This document shows positions 52,181 through 64,000 of a stretch of 64,000 nucleotides of DNA, piece after piece. Position numbers and translations under genes: made by a program. The notes beneath the pieces were generated by a model. The model ran no database searches. It saw only the letters and a program-made list of their open reading frames with translations, and was not told the origin of the DNA. The DNA is from Nitzschia sp. pyKryTriq1 (Eukaryota; Bacillariophyta; Bacillariophyceae; Bacillariales; Bacillariaceae), in NCBI GenBank assembly GCA_956465555.1, contig OY101120.1, positions 1,286,001-1,350,000 of the forward strand, written 5' to 3'. Position 1 is the stretch's first letter. Each line of letters starts with the position of its first letter.

Positions 52181-54624
52181 TCATTTCCTCGCTAGGACCT
52201 GGAGCTGCACCTGCGTGAGTCGTTTCTTCTCTTCGCTTGACAACGTGTTCCAAACATCTTCACCAGCCGCTCGTTTCGCCTTGATCATTGCCATTGGAAG
52301 CATCTTCTTGGCTTTGAGGGGGTCTAATTCAACGTCAGGTTCTTCCTCTGAAGATTCTTCGTCACTTTCAACGATCTTGTCGTCTTCTGCCTCTTCTTCT
52401 ACTTCCATGGTTGAGTCTCGGACTTTCCGGAACATAATTGCGGCATAAAGTCTACTCACGCTCCATTCGTCAGCCGAGATGGACCCGTCCCGGTTTAGGA
52501 CTTTCATGTTATATAGAGCTAAATGCGCGGCCGGGTTAGACGATGGATCCTTCCGAGCTTCATAAAATTCGTGAAAGTTCTGAGCATACACAAGCTCCAA
52601 ACCTGCTTCGTGTGCCAATGCTTCCAGGACTGGAAGGGGTGTCAGCCATTCGGGAAGATTGACAGCATCCCCAACACCTGCAGCATGATCTGAGCCTTCT
52701 ACGAGCGTGAAAGTGTATTGAAGGCCAAAAAGATCGTCTTCAGCTTTGCTACCATCAGAGGTAGAAGTAACAATGGTCTTGACAATCTCTGGCTTAAACT
52801 TGATCTTGCATGCGCCCGCCCCGGCCTCCACGATAGCTTCCGAGAACTCTGGTTCCTCGTCAGAATTGAAATGATAGTCAAGACCCAGGTTCAGCAAGTG
52901 GTCAATCACTACCCGAGCATCAATGGTGGTGCAGATGAGATTGCCACCAACTTCTAATAGTTCACTGACAGTGTGAAAGAATCGTCTGGCCCGTTTTCGG
53001 GTGGACATCATGTAATGGATGGCGAATTGAATTGAGACGACGTCAAATCGATCTTTCTCGGAAATCCCACCTCCTTCTATCGTCTTAAACTCGGGTGGTG
53101 CAGATTCATACTCCGCTTCGTCTTCCAGTGACCAAGTCAGTAATTTCTGCATATGCCTGTGATTAGGAGACTTTTTCCGTCCAGGCACATCCGCTCCAAG
53201 GTCAGCGACGGTAAAAATGGCTTGGGATAGTTTGTTTTTCTTTCTCATTTCCCGTGCTCGAATTGCCGCATCCTTTAGAGACCCCCTGGCAACATCGATT
53301 CCGACATACGATTTGATGCCCCGGTTGTGCAGGCTCCACTTGTTTAAATCTCCACCTTTGCCGCACGCCAAGTCTAGAATCCGCAGGGGAGTTTTGCCTT
53401 GAGATTTCCCACGTATAGTGACGACAGGGTCGAGTTCTTGGATTTGCGTGGCCTTGACCCACCCATTAAAAGCTCTCATATGATATAGGTACGAGTCCGC
53501 TCGTGTGTCTAATGAGCGTGTCAAGCCCGAATAAAAGGCATCGGCTGCCGCCGCACCAGAGTCGGAATGAAAAGTACTTTCGCCATTGTTGCTCTTTTTG
53601 TTTCCGTCGTTGTCGTCGTCGTCGTTTCCCGCGTTCATTACGTCTAAGGAGCGCTTCCCCCCAGTAGGTCCCCATGTCGATGTATCGTCTCCTCCTGTGG
53701 GGGCCGTGTCCCACACAGACGTCGAAGAAGAATCATTTTTGTTGCTGTGTTCCCAAGGTGCCGAAAATGCGGGTGCCTCTGGGGTATCATCAGAAGTCCC
53801 TGGTGGCTGCCACAATCCAGTTGTGGGGTCTGACGATGATTCTGGTTGCCACAACGATCCATTGTTGCTGTCCTGAGTGGCTGTTCCCATGCCCTGAGCC
53901 GTAGTCATCGCCAAGAACTCCATGACTTCCTTGGCATCCCCGACGTAACAATAGGCCGCACAGTCCTCTGCAACAATCGTCGAAGGGTCGTCATCAGAAG
54001 GACCTGCTTCCCCCATGGGTGCCACAATAGCGAATCTCCCATGCTTGTCCTTTGCAACAATAGCTACCGCCTCGTCCTTTCTGAGTTGCTTCATGAACCG
54101 GCTAAATATTATGGAATTGGACCGGTGCCGTTCATCCAGTTTTGGCATGTGCTTGGCATCGGCTAGCTGCACGGCGATGGTACACTTGGGGCGTTTGATA
54201 TAAAATCAGGAATTGCAAGCGTCGCGTTGAGTTTGAAAAAAAAAAGAATGATACTATGATACATCATAGGCCATATGATAATCAATCCATCCCTGTTTCT
54301 TACCTTGTGAAGGCAGTCTGGTATTGGGACACCTTCGTGCGAAATAACTTTTCTGACGAGACTGAGAGACGCATCGGCGACTCCTAGCACAATCAAAGAT
54401 CGACTGAGAGGACCTGGAAAGTCTGGAGCATCCGAATAAGAATAGACAAAGCCAATCGGATGGGGGCGGGCCGAAGGATCAAGTGGCTCTTCCAAGCGTC
54501 GGAAGAGTTCCGCCGAGTTGGAGAAGCTCATGTCGGCTAGCAAGGAGCTCGGGTAATCGGGGACTGGTTGGCTAGCCGAAGACAAGTCGTGCTTCATTTT
54601 GGGAGGGGAAGTTGGGTATGTCAT
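52181..54624 (-). CDS. mRNA cap guanine-N7 methyltransferase with long N-terminal extension
   Basis: Exons 54304-54624 and 52181-54184 (intron GTAAGA...CAAG, phase 0), 774 residues. The C-terminal part is a cap (guanine-N7) methyltransferase: HMRAFNGWVKATQI (family FNNWVK), SAM motif I ILDLACGKGGDLNKW near 375-386, YVGIDVARGSLKDA, VVSIQFAIHYMMST, GGNLICTTIDARVV near 525, and FTLVEG. It methylates the 5' cap of nuclear mRNA. Fungal and animal enzymes have short N-termini; here about 330 residues precede the domain. The first 180 form a folded-looking segment (FSRFMKQLRKDEAVAIVAKD, GRFAIVAPMGEA, CAAYCYVGDAKEVMEFLA), followed by a Trp/Gly/Asn-rich low-complexity region. The N-terminal part loosely resembles a SPOC domain, uncertain. 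Confidence 0.9.
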
Positions 54625-55246
54625 GTTTTAAAAAACAATTGGTACCGCACAAGCAACAGGTACCGTGCCTGATGATATGAGGAGGATGAACAACAACCTT
54701 TCAACTTTCAACCTTCGACAAAAGTTGTTGTTGTTGTTGTATGGTACCGGTACCGGTACCGGTAACGGTACCAGTACCAGGTACTGTAGTTGTAGACTAC
54801 AAGCTACCGTACAAGTAGAAGCAGTGTTTCAAGTTGGGTCATGAGTGAGAGAGTGAGTCAGTCCCGATCTGGGGACACTTACAGTACGAGTACTAACGAA
54901 TGCACGAAAAATCTCTGGCGGTACATACTCAATACCGTACCGTTCATTCTGTACGAGTACACCTCCTCGCACCACTCTCAACTCCTCTCAACATCCGACA
55001 TGACATCAAAGTGACGATGGTCGAAAAGTGCATTTTTCGCGTCGACGACCACTGACTACAGTACAAGTACCCCTCATCAATCTGAAGACAACGGCATCGA
55101 CCGTGCTGCTGTTATATTGCCCTTTGGCCTCCACTGGTGCATCTTATACTCGCACAAGTACATTCGCGTGTAACTTACGAACAGACCACCGAAAACAATT
55201 TGCAGTACTACTAATAGTACTGCATCTATTACATCAAAACCCAAAC
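54625..55246. promoter_or_regulatory. Divergent promoter region with GTAC palindromes
   Basis: A 622-bp gap between the cap methyltransferase and the golgin gene. A run of ACCGGTACCGGTACCGGTAA type lies at 54743-54785, with further GTAC steps to 54965. No gene. Confidence 0.5.
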
Positions 55247-56694
55247 ATGTCCGACAGCAAAGCAGACGGTGTCAACGGTGCCCAGCCACCCGCCGTCAAA
55301 GTCACTGCTCAACAACTGACCAAGCTCAGGGATGCTAATCTGAAATACAAAAACCTCCTCAAAATGGCAAAGCAACGGATTGAGACACAAGAAGAAGAAC
55401 TCAAACTCTTACGAGGTAAGCCCCACTCCCATCTACTATTTGAGCCGAGCAACAAAAAGTTCATTCATATCATTCGCCCTAAACAAGCGCGAGATCCTCT
55501 TATATATAGCTGAATCTGAAAAGAGCAAGGGGCAAACGGTCGGAGGAGAGAAGGATACTTTGGTTGGAATGTACGACAACATGGAAATCGGAGATGGGGG
55601 GGAGCTGAGTTTCAACATCGTGAGAATCTGGCAGCGCATCAAGGTGGAATTAGAGGCGCATGAACTGAACGCCAAGGGAGGGAACGAAGAAATATGGGCT
55701 CTCGTAGAGCTTGAAATCTTCGATCCGGATCAACCAGAACCCTTGGCATCACCCCCCAGGCGAACAAAAAAGTGGAAGAAGTTTGATTCGGAATCCGAGC
55801 TGAGGGACTTTATTCGTCGGGACACAGGAGAACCATTGACACTTCCGCCCTACTCCTTGGCCCCACAACAGTCTGCGAAAATAGAAGAAGAAGCCAAAAA
55901 AACAGTTTCACGAATCACGGAAGATTTTAGACGCTTTCGCGTCAAGTCGGAAATGGCGCGAAAGCAAGCCGATTCACAAATCAGAGATTTGCAAAGCAAC
56001 AATATCGAGTCAGCCAAACGGCGCATTGAAGGTCAAGAAGCGTCCGCTGACAAGGATTCCGATACGGCGCGAAGCGAAAACTCGAAGCTAGAGCGGATGA
56101 GATCAGAAATGGTGCGGCAAGAGGCACAATGGAAAGAAGCGTATGATGTTCTTTTGGCTGAAAACAACGCTTTGAAAAGTTCGGGCTCGGAGGCCATGCT
56201 TGCGTCTCAATGGCGACAGAGATACGAAACTTGCCTCAAAGAAAAGGAAGAAGCAGAAAATAGACTCAAGACGGAGAAAGAAAAGTCAGAGACTATCGAT
56301 TCAGGGAAGTACGAGATGAAATATCGAGATCTGAAAGAGTCGTTTCGGCTCTATCGGAAAAAGGCCAAGGAGATTTTCGAAGCTCAGCAGGCTGGTCAAC
56401 CAAGTGTAAGAAGGCTTTTATGTGTTGTTCGTGTTTTTAGTGTGACAGTTGGTAAATGGCTCGCTCAATATTCATTTTCAACCGCAGGCTCAAATAATGC
56501 AAATGTCTGAGAAGTCGAACGAAGATTCGAAACTTTCCTATCTGAAAAATCTTATGGTGAATTACCTTACTTCAGATTTGGCCGTCCGAGAACACATGGA
56601 AGGAGCCATTGGTACAGTTTTGGGATTTTCGCAAGACGACATAGAGAAAATTGAACAGAAGAAAAATGAAAGCGGTTACTGGGGACTATTCTAG
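55247..56694 (+). CDS. GRIP-domain golgin-like coiled-coil protein
   Basis: Exons 55247-55415, 55510-56405 and 56488-56694 (phases 1, 0), 423 residues. Residues 20-57 are a coiled coil (LRDANLKYKNLLKMAKQRIE). A globular-looking region follows (about 75-165, NIVRIWQRIKVELEAHEL), then a long coiled coil from about 180 to 350. Exon 3 supplies the C-terminus with a GRIP-like domain (about 366-412): KLSYLKNLMVNYLTSDLAVR, then EGAIGTVLGFSQDDIEKI, which matches YLKNxxxxFL and the late LxFSxxE block that binds ARL1-GTP at the trans-Golgi. The C-terminus ends YWGLF. It should be a trans-Golgi tether, shorter than animal golgins. The GRIP assignment is by pattern. Confidence 0.75.
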
Positions 56695-57809
56695 AGGCGT
56701 TTTCTCTCGAAAAGAGCTTGTCGAGAATTGACTGCTAAAGAATGGCGTATCTTTCCCCAAGAATATCACAGTCAGTGGTGTATGACGATCCCGGATCTCC
56801 GCCCATTATAAAATGCTCTTGCTGATTACTCCGGAGTAACTATGGACTCTTGATCCACCGGCATCCGCCCCCGCCAATTTCGATGGAGCCTGAACGGCAC
56901 CAAGGGCAGCTGAGCATTGCCCAAGGTACACTACCGCTAAATTAGGAGTGCAACTTTTCGCTGCATTCGCAGTACTGCTAAAAGTAGAAGATGATTGGAA
57001 TAGCGTGGACGAATGGAAATTGAAAATTGTTGTTCCAAGCTGCCTCTAGTAGAGCAGCAGCAACAAAAAGTCATGGTTTTACCAAAGCGAAAGCAACGTA
57101 ATGACGACTCCTCCCTCGTGCAGTACCAGTACCTGGTATGATACCTGTGCATGCGAACGAGGGCGAGCGCCATCTCTACCACTAGTACCAGCCAGGTACA
57201 TAAACATACATACGCAGCGGTACTTGTACCGTACGTACTGTAGTGGATGTGCTACAGTACACGTGGGGGGACGCGTAAAATTCGATCAAGCCCCGCTGCT
57301 TTGCAGTTTGCACCACTCTACGAGCAGTAAGCTGCTTTGCAGTTTGCACTACTCCTAAACAGTACGCGTCCCTGTTTGTGCAACTAAATTCTTAAAGCAC
57401 GCACTTTGGAGGCACAAAAATAACCCGGAGGATGTTTACAATACATTTTGTACTTGTAACCAGGCCTTGTATTAATTGTAATTTGAATCTTAACTAAACA
57501 AATCAAGAGAATAATTATGTTGTAACATCATGACAGACATATGAACCAGACCCAGTTTTTGTTGGGGCCAACATTTCTTGATCCGTTGGGTTGTTCGTAG
57601 ATGTGGTACGAGTACCACTGTACGTATGTTAATACCATGTACGACTGAAAGAACAACGGAGGGGCACCCTACCGGTACATACAAGTACCGAAACCCGAAA
57701 CCCAGAGAAAGCTTTCCATCTTTTCGTCTTATTATTTCTTGTGTCCACAACTATTGAGGAAACACGACGAAACAACTAATCATTACCACATCGGGCAAAA
57801 AAGAAGACA
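56695..57809. other. Intergenic with a mini repeat element and GTAC steps
   Basis: About 1.1 kb. Holds the repeat cluster 57268-57372 and GTAC steps at 57120-57260 and 57605-57690. No supported gene. Confidence 0.45.
57268..57372. repeat. Small element: 10-bp inverted ends around a duplicated 24-mer
   Basis: GGGACGCGTA at 57268-57277 is the reverse complement of TACGCGTCCC at 57363-57372. Between them a 24-bp unit beginning GCTGCTTTGCAGTTTGCA occurs at 57295-57318 and 57331-57354 with one mismatch. Confidence 0.75.
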
Positions 57810-60800
57810 ATGAATTCAAATCCTGCAGCTGCACAGGGGTGGATGAAGGCGGCGGATCCCAAAAGTGGCAGGACGTACTACGCCAACACGGGTAAGTCAT
57901 TGCGATTTCTAAGTGAACAGTCCGCGAGACATTCGAATGCAGCATGGTATGTTTTCTGACGACTCGAATGTGGTGTTTGAAATCTGTAGTCACAAGGAAA
58001 ACTCAATGGGAGGCTCCGGCGGGCTGGGTAGAGGAAGAGTGCCCGCCTCTTTTGCCCCCTGAAGACAGCAGCGACGGCGACGACGAGCTTCCGTCGAACT
58101 GGGAGGTCATGCACGACCCAACGACCGGAAAGCCCTTCTATGTCGACCATGAAAGCAAAATCACGCAGTGGACGCGCCCGAAGGCCGAGAAGAAGCAGAC
58201 TCGGATTATTAGTCATGCTCCAGCTGATACATCGACTTCCTCTGCTGCCATGGCTCGAATCTTGCAAGCCTCCAGCGCCAGCAGCTTCGGTCAACCTCGG
58301 TCCTATTTTCAAGAAGCTTCGTACTTCCAACCTGCGCACTCGGGTACTGCGGGAGAAGTTGATCTCTCTGATTCGATGCCTGTACTTGATTTCACTGTAA
58401 AGAAGGTTGCCGACAAGTATCGACTTGAATGTCCTCATTGCGATGGTATGTCACCGTTTAGATCAGAGCCAAAATTATGGCTATTCTGCCATGTTTTATT
58501 GTCGATCTCACACTTTTGCATGTTCGTTAGCTTTGTTTACTCTTAGCAAGCGTCGTCACCATTGTCGATTGTGTGGTGACGTCTTCTGTGATGCCTGTAG
58601 CAGCCACCGCGTCTCCTTGCCCTTGGAGGGAGCTGAATTCGAAAAACCAGTCAGGATTTGTGATTTTTGCAATCGGGATGTAGAACAGGGTAATTTCTTC
58701 TCGATGCGGCGCTACCTGACTCCCCTCACTCTGTTTGATCCTGAAAATGAAGATGAAGATGAAGAAAACGGAGTTGCGACACCTCGAAACGTCAACGCTG
58801 CCCTCGCCGCTTTGACCCAAGATTTGGATCAAGTTGTGCAGAATGCCGAAGGGTTCGAGGAAAAGGTCACGATTCCTCCGAACATACTGGTTCCAAACAT
58901 TATTAAGCATCTAAGCAGTCGTTCTGACACCTGGGAGAGGGCGATCCGAGCACTTGCCAGTCTTCTCAGTCTTGGCTCGATTGTTGGAAAGAGAGACTAT
59001 TCCCACGCTGTCTACTTGTACGGAAAGAGACGAACACTCGATCAAATTTTGGGCATTTTGGAACGTTCTGGCTCTGATAGGAAAACGTTGTTTGTTCAAG
59101 AGAAAGCAGCCCAGGTGGTTTTTTACCTTACGGAGGCTCAGGTGATGTCTTCCATTACCCGAAAGCACGACGAACTAAGGAGTTCGAGCGACGACGAATT
59201 GGGAGATGTTGGCTCGTTGGACATCCAGCGATGCTTGCGCAATATGATAGATCATTCGAGCACCAGCAAAAATCCAAACCTGCAAAGATGGTCGACCGCT
59301 AGCGTCAGAAATCTCGTCATCGAAGATCAGCGGCGTACCTGCCTTGCCATCAATGAAGTTGCAGCGAGAGTTGCCTCTGGAGAACCTGCTTCGGCACCGG
59401 ACTACGAATCTTTTCTTGATCAGCTGGTTTCAACTGGTGGTATAATGATATTGTGCAGCCTTATTGGGGCCGACGACTCTGATACACGAGCCCATGCGAC
59501 AGGGGCACTGGGAGCGATACTGACAGCTACAAGGGCAATCGATAGCGCCATGACTGCCCTCGCAGAAATGACTGGAGGAGCTGCTGGGCAGACGCAGAAG
59601 AAGGATGGTGATATCGTGCGAGCAATCACTGCAGGAAGTGGGTTCGGCTCATCGATTTCTCAGCTGCTGCTTTCAGCTGACAACACAGTCGCTGGCATGG
59701 GTTGCGACTTTGTCGCTTCGTTAGTCCTTCCAATTCTGACGGATCCCGAGGGAAGCGCAACTCTCCCTAGCAACTACGATTGTCGAAGTGATCCTGAGGG
59801 ACTTGGTGCCTGTCGGGAAGCTGCTCTAGAGATTGCAGGTGGAGGTTGTTTTCCTGCTTTATTGTCTTTGGTGAGAGAGAATGGCCGGCTTACTCGCCCC
59901 ATTGAACTCCGTTGTGCCGCCATGGAAACCTTTGCTGCAACTGCAACTGCTGTAGGAGAGATAGGTAGGGCGTGGGCTGATGGGAAATACGAGGAGGGCA
60001 TGGATTTGAACCACGCTCCAGCATCTTTGACCCGAGCTGTGACTGCATTCAACGAAGAGCAAGGCATTGATGTTGCTTTAGAAGTTTTGAAGTCTTCGTC
60101 CGTCCAGTCTTTGGGTTCACAGCGAGATACTCCCGCAGCGAGAATCCGAGAGGCTGCGGGTATTGTCCTGGGGGCAATCACTTCTTGCTCTGCAGAGGCC
60201 ATAATGGAGCTTCACTCGCGGCAGGTGTTGTCGAATCTCATCCTGGCAGCCAACGACTCTACCATGACTGCACCATCGACTCTCAGAGGCGATAACGCAC
60301 CGAGGTGCTTGGGGATGCTGGAGGCCGCTTCCTCGATTCTTATGTTTGCTTGGCAGCATCCCGCTGGAGCCGCGTCTGAACTTCTCGATCGACTTATCGA
60401 AGCCCTTGATGTCGGAGCCGTTACCTATCTGTTCAGAGCTTTGACCTTTAAAATGGACTGGGAGTCGAGAGACAAGTCGGCCGGTGGTATGAAGGCTCGA
60501 GCTGCAGGCTGCCGTTTGGTATGCTGCTTATTCGGAATTGCTTTGACCGATGAAACTTCTATCGGAATGCGTCGATTGATGGACTCGTGTGACGCCGACC
60601 AGGCGAGCCGAGGAGTCTCAAAGGGTCCAAGGAACATCATGGAGGCTGTCTTGACTGCTCTCCAGACGAGCCTTACCCATGCTCATCGGCTATTGGCTGG
60701 CGGTGTTAGTCGCGGAGTTCACTACCATGCTGCGTTGTTGGATCTCGTCGAGGCATCTCTGCTCGCTACGGGGAGCATGTGTGGCTCTTCAGTCGCTCCC

Positions 60801-63800
60801 GGAGGCAGTGAAGGGACGATGATCAGCGGGGTAAGTCCGAGCGCTCATGTTTCGTTTTGCTCACCTCATTGTCGGACAACTAACCGCCTTTTCTCTTGGT
60901 AGGATCAATTTCTAGCTATTCGTGCAGATGAATTTGAATCTCGACGGAAAGAAGTTTGTAAAGTTGCTTGCGACGTTGTTATTCGTGGCGGCCGATCAGG
61001 ACCCGCTCTCTTGCCGACAATGCTGATCGGAGGCTTCGGTGAGGGTTCCGTAGGTGCTTCACTCCGGTTGGCGTTGGCCATCGCTCAAAATGGAAGCAAG
61101 GATCAGCATTCGAAGTTGGCTTCGAGCGGAATACTTGTCCCGGTTAGCGATCTGCTGAAGGCTGCGCTTACCTCAGGCGATTTGTATCGATTCTCTGCTG
61201 CCCTAGCCCTGGTACGGTTTTGTGGGCCTCATGTGGCATCAGGAACGAGCGGTGGGGTTCAGTCGGTGCGTGATGCTATCAAAATTGCAACGAATGTACT
61301 GACGCTTCCGATTGACCCCGGGGCTAGTTCTGAACAGATCCAGGTTCAAGAGTCTTTGAAAGCTGAGTGCGTGCGGGCTATTGAGTCATTGAGCAAGAAT
61401 GCATCGTTGTGGAGTGCCATATCGAGTGATGCCCTCCCGTCCATTATCAATTATTTGGACAGCAGCAGGGATTATACCCCAAGAAGCTTGTCACACTCGA
61501 ACACAAGGGCAGCTGCTCTTCGGGCTGTGCTAGAGATTGTGCAAGTACCGTCCCATGCGGTTTTTGCCGCGGAGTGTGGGTTGGCCGACTCACTTGGGAA
61601 GGTCATAGGAAGCTGTCATGGCCGCAGTACTCGCAACGAGGAGCTGGATGAGGGGGCTGAAATTTTGGCTTTGCAGATATTACGAATGCTAGTATCAAAG
61701 CGAGAATCAAGGCGTCACTGCAACTTGCTGAGAGGCAAGACGTTCGGCGCTGTGTGCGCTGCGGTTGGTAAAAGTGCTACAATCACAACTGACGATCATC
61801 CGGATTTGGCCGTTATTGGCATTGAAATTCTGTATTATGGAATTGCCGAAATTCAGGGGCTGGGTGACACTGCTGATGTCTTGCATTCAAACGAGGCCAG
61901 GTTTATTATTGATAGTATTGGAGGTGAAACAATTTTTATCCGGGCTCTTTGTGCAACTCTGCTGAAAGACAGGACGGGCATGACGCTTCGCAAGCATCGT
62001 ATCGACAACCTCGAGGAGCAGCTCAGCATCCCTTCAGTTTACGGCCCTAGCTTGGAAGCCAGCCAAGGACCGTGTGCAGGCTTCGAGAATTTTCAGGACG
62101 CTGCCGCTTCGTTACTTTTCACCTTTTCAGTTTATGCCTCTGCCATTGACTCGAACAAAAGCGAATCATTTTGGAAATGTTTCTTAGCCCAAGATCTATA
62201 TCATGTGAATGGCGAGACTGACTGTCGCAGGGCTTCTATGGTATTGAGCACTTTGTTCCTATCCCTATTGTCCGGAGGCTACGCTGGGTTCCTTCCCCAG
62301 GACGAAGGAAAGCAGTCTGATTATGAGCAGTTGTTGTATCCTTTACTTCGCTACAGACTCTTTGAAGCCGTGAAGGATCTACTTGGGGACGAGCCTCAAG
62401 GCAAAGGGGAGAATAAGATCGACGAGTACATGCTCGAAGTGCTTGTTGCGCTCGAAGTCCCCAGGATCTGCCTCTCCGTTTGGAAAGACCCTGCTCTTCT
62501 GGAGTTATCTTATGAGCTCCTTACAGTGCTTGTTGACGAAGAGCCGGACGAGATCATGCAGTCATTCGTTGACAGCAAAGAATCGATGATGTCACTGTTT
62601 GATCTTCTGAATCTAGAGTCTGCGTCCCTACCAACGAGCAAAGCGGCAGATATTCGCCGCTTTTTAGCGTCAACATTAGAAAATCTTGCACGAAGTGGTG
62701 CACTGGCCGAGGCGGTTGAGAAGTTTGATGTCAAGGGTAGTGCTATCGGTGCGTTAGCAGCTGCTTGTTTGGCGGAGGAGGAAAGTACTGCAGAAGAGGA
62801 GGAGGAAGAATTGACTTCCAACCGGTTGTCGAGTGGTTTGATGCAATGCTTAGTCGATCTCTGTACAGTGCAGGGAAACAAGAAGGGTCGTATAGGTCTG
62901 CAATTGAAGTCCGGAGAGGCGGTTTCGATCGCTGAGAAACTTGGAAAGAAAATTTGCCAAATGGTCATTTCTCGCTTTTTGGAACGTGCTAAAATGCAGC
63001 AGTATGAAATTGACGAGCATGAAAATGTGATGGATGCACCTGATGTTGCCATGTTATGCGCCATCGCACAGCATGAAAATGCGCTCAGGATTCTTCGATC
63101 GATTGGAGGGTTTCACGCACTAGCTCAGGTTGCCGGTGAGGGGGAGCTTTCCGCAATCGAAGCTCTCGCTAAGGTAAGCAGTGCGCTTCCACCCTGTCGG
63201 CTTTACAACTTCAATAGTCACGCCTCACACTTTTTGCTTGTTTTCGAAGGGATGCAAGGACGACCCGGCACTGTTGCTCGAGGCTGATATCTATCTTTCC
63301 ATCCTCTCTCTATTTTCTCGCAGCGATATTCGCCATGATACTGGTGGGGAGCGACGAAACGAAATCGAATATGCAGCTTTCAACATTCTGGCCCAGCTTT
63401 GCGTTGGCTCAGCCAAAGGTCGAAAGGCAGTGACCGGTGCAGCCGGATTTGGCGGGTGTTTTGATAGGGCGCTCGATCTGGTATCTTCATCGACCCGCGA
63501 GCATGCCCAGACCACCGAGCTCGCTGACGGAGGGGAGACCACAGATGCGACGGGACCAACAAGTGAAATCGACGTTGGTTCGGTGGTGGCGACAGGGCAA
63601 TCTGAAATCGCGTCACCCGGGCTTGGATTGGTCGAGGCTGCTTTTTCGTTTCTATCATCAACGATAGTGTCGAAGAAAATTCAAGATGCACTGGTCTGCA
63701 ATAGCACCTTCATTCAAGCTTGCTCCAACTTCGCAAGGGAAGGACGAACCCCAACCCTCCGGGGTGCAGCGGTACGCATCATCGCCCGGCTTGCACGTTG

Positions 63801-64000
63801 CACCACCCAAGAAAGCGAACTTACCTCCGAGAATACGGGAGACCTGCTTCTTGAAACTTTGGTCGAACAGAGTAACGCGCCCGTGGGGTCGGAAAGCCAA
63901 GAAGGCAAAAGCACCCAGGTCATCGCTGCAGACGGTCTGTATTTTGTTTTCGACAAATTGTCCACGGAAAAGAAGCAAACAGTCATCCAAGAAGTTGGCA
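57810..64000 (+). CDS. Large WW-WW-FYVE-armadillo/HEAT-like protein, 3' end beyond window
   Basis: Five exons seen: 57810-57891, 57990-58445, 58531-60830, 60903-63173 and 63250 to the window end, all GT-AG, phases 1, 1, 0, 0. The frame is open through base 64000, so at least 1,953 residues. Two WW domains: residues 9-40 (GWMKAADPKSGRTYYANT, QWEAPAGW), split by intron 1, and about 61-98 (LPSNWEVMHDP, FYVDHESKITQWTRPK). A FYVE zinc finger at about 175-230 has CPHC, the lipid-binding SKRRHHCRLCGDVFC and CDFC; the WxxD start motif is not evident. The remaining 1,700 residues are alpha-helical repeats of armadillo/HEAT character (ATGALGAILTATRAIDSAMT, and similar). FYVE binds PtdIns3P, implying an endosomal scaffold. 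Codon character is uniform across all exons. Confidence 0.87.

Overview
The window is nuclear DNA of a photosynthetic stramenopile, almost certainly a diatom and most like a compact pennate genome such as Phaeodactylum tricornutum (species is inference). Evidence: a fucoxanthin chlorophyll a/c protein, several N-termini of diatom bipartite plastid type (signal peptide ending in AF/GF/SF), a diatom DUF6824 protein, short GT-AG introns (about 60-290 bp), balanced GC and very tight convergent gene pairs. There is no operon structure, no prophage and no CRISPR array.

Layout. 1-8.6 kb: the 5' part of a ZGRF1/DUF2439-like gene (minus), a plastid-type mitochondrial-carrier-family protein, a small plastid membrane protein and a Kelch-BTB protein. 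9-20 kb: a TPR-AHA1 cochaperone, a CRTISO/RetSat-like FAD enzyme, a plastid triose-phosphate translocator, mitochondrial SHMT and an FCP. 20.8-30 kb: NOT2, a PAM2-motif protein, a class II PRPP synthetase, a coiled-coil protein, organellar RecA and TRAPPC2L. 30-41 kb: an AAA+ ATPase, mitochondrial HSP60, a GDP-fucose-type transporter, a cysteine-less HesB/IscA-like protein and a VAMP7-like longin SNARE. 42-48.6 kb: a double-domain dCMP deaminase with a freshly duplicated intron, SEC61 gamma, a lysine-rich protein and a DUF6824 protein. 48.6-50.7 kb is a gene-poor patch with a decayed LTR-retrotransposon integrase and a long imperfect inverted repeat. 50.7-64 kb: a plastid-type SAP protein, an mRNA cap methyltransferase, a GRIP golgin and a very large WW-WW-FYVE-helical-repeat protein running off the right edge.

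Genes are mostly housekeeping and not functionally linked: plastid carbon export and light harvesting, one-carbon metabolism, nucleotide metabolism (PRPP synthetase, dCMP deaminase), organelle DNA repair and folding, secretion and trafficking, and mRNA metabolism. Most multi-exon models here were assembled by hand from donor/acceptor sites with reading-frame continuity; each intron is GT-AG and phase-consistent unless stated.

The most unusual items are (1) the dCMP deaminase gene, where a 145-bp tandem duplication of an intron plus exon edge has created a 13-nt micro-exon, and whose first deaminase domain has lost catalytic residues; (2) clusters of GTAC-stepped palindromes (GTACCGGTAC and relatives) that fill 5' intergenic DNA but are absent from the convergent 3'-3' gaps; and (3) several uncommon domain fusions (TPR-AHA1_N, WW-WW-FYVE-repeat, an extended cap methyltransferase).
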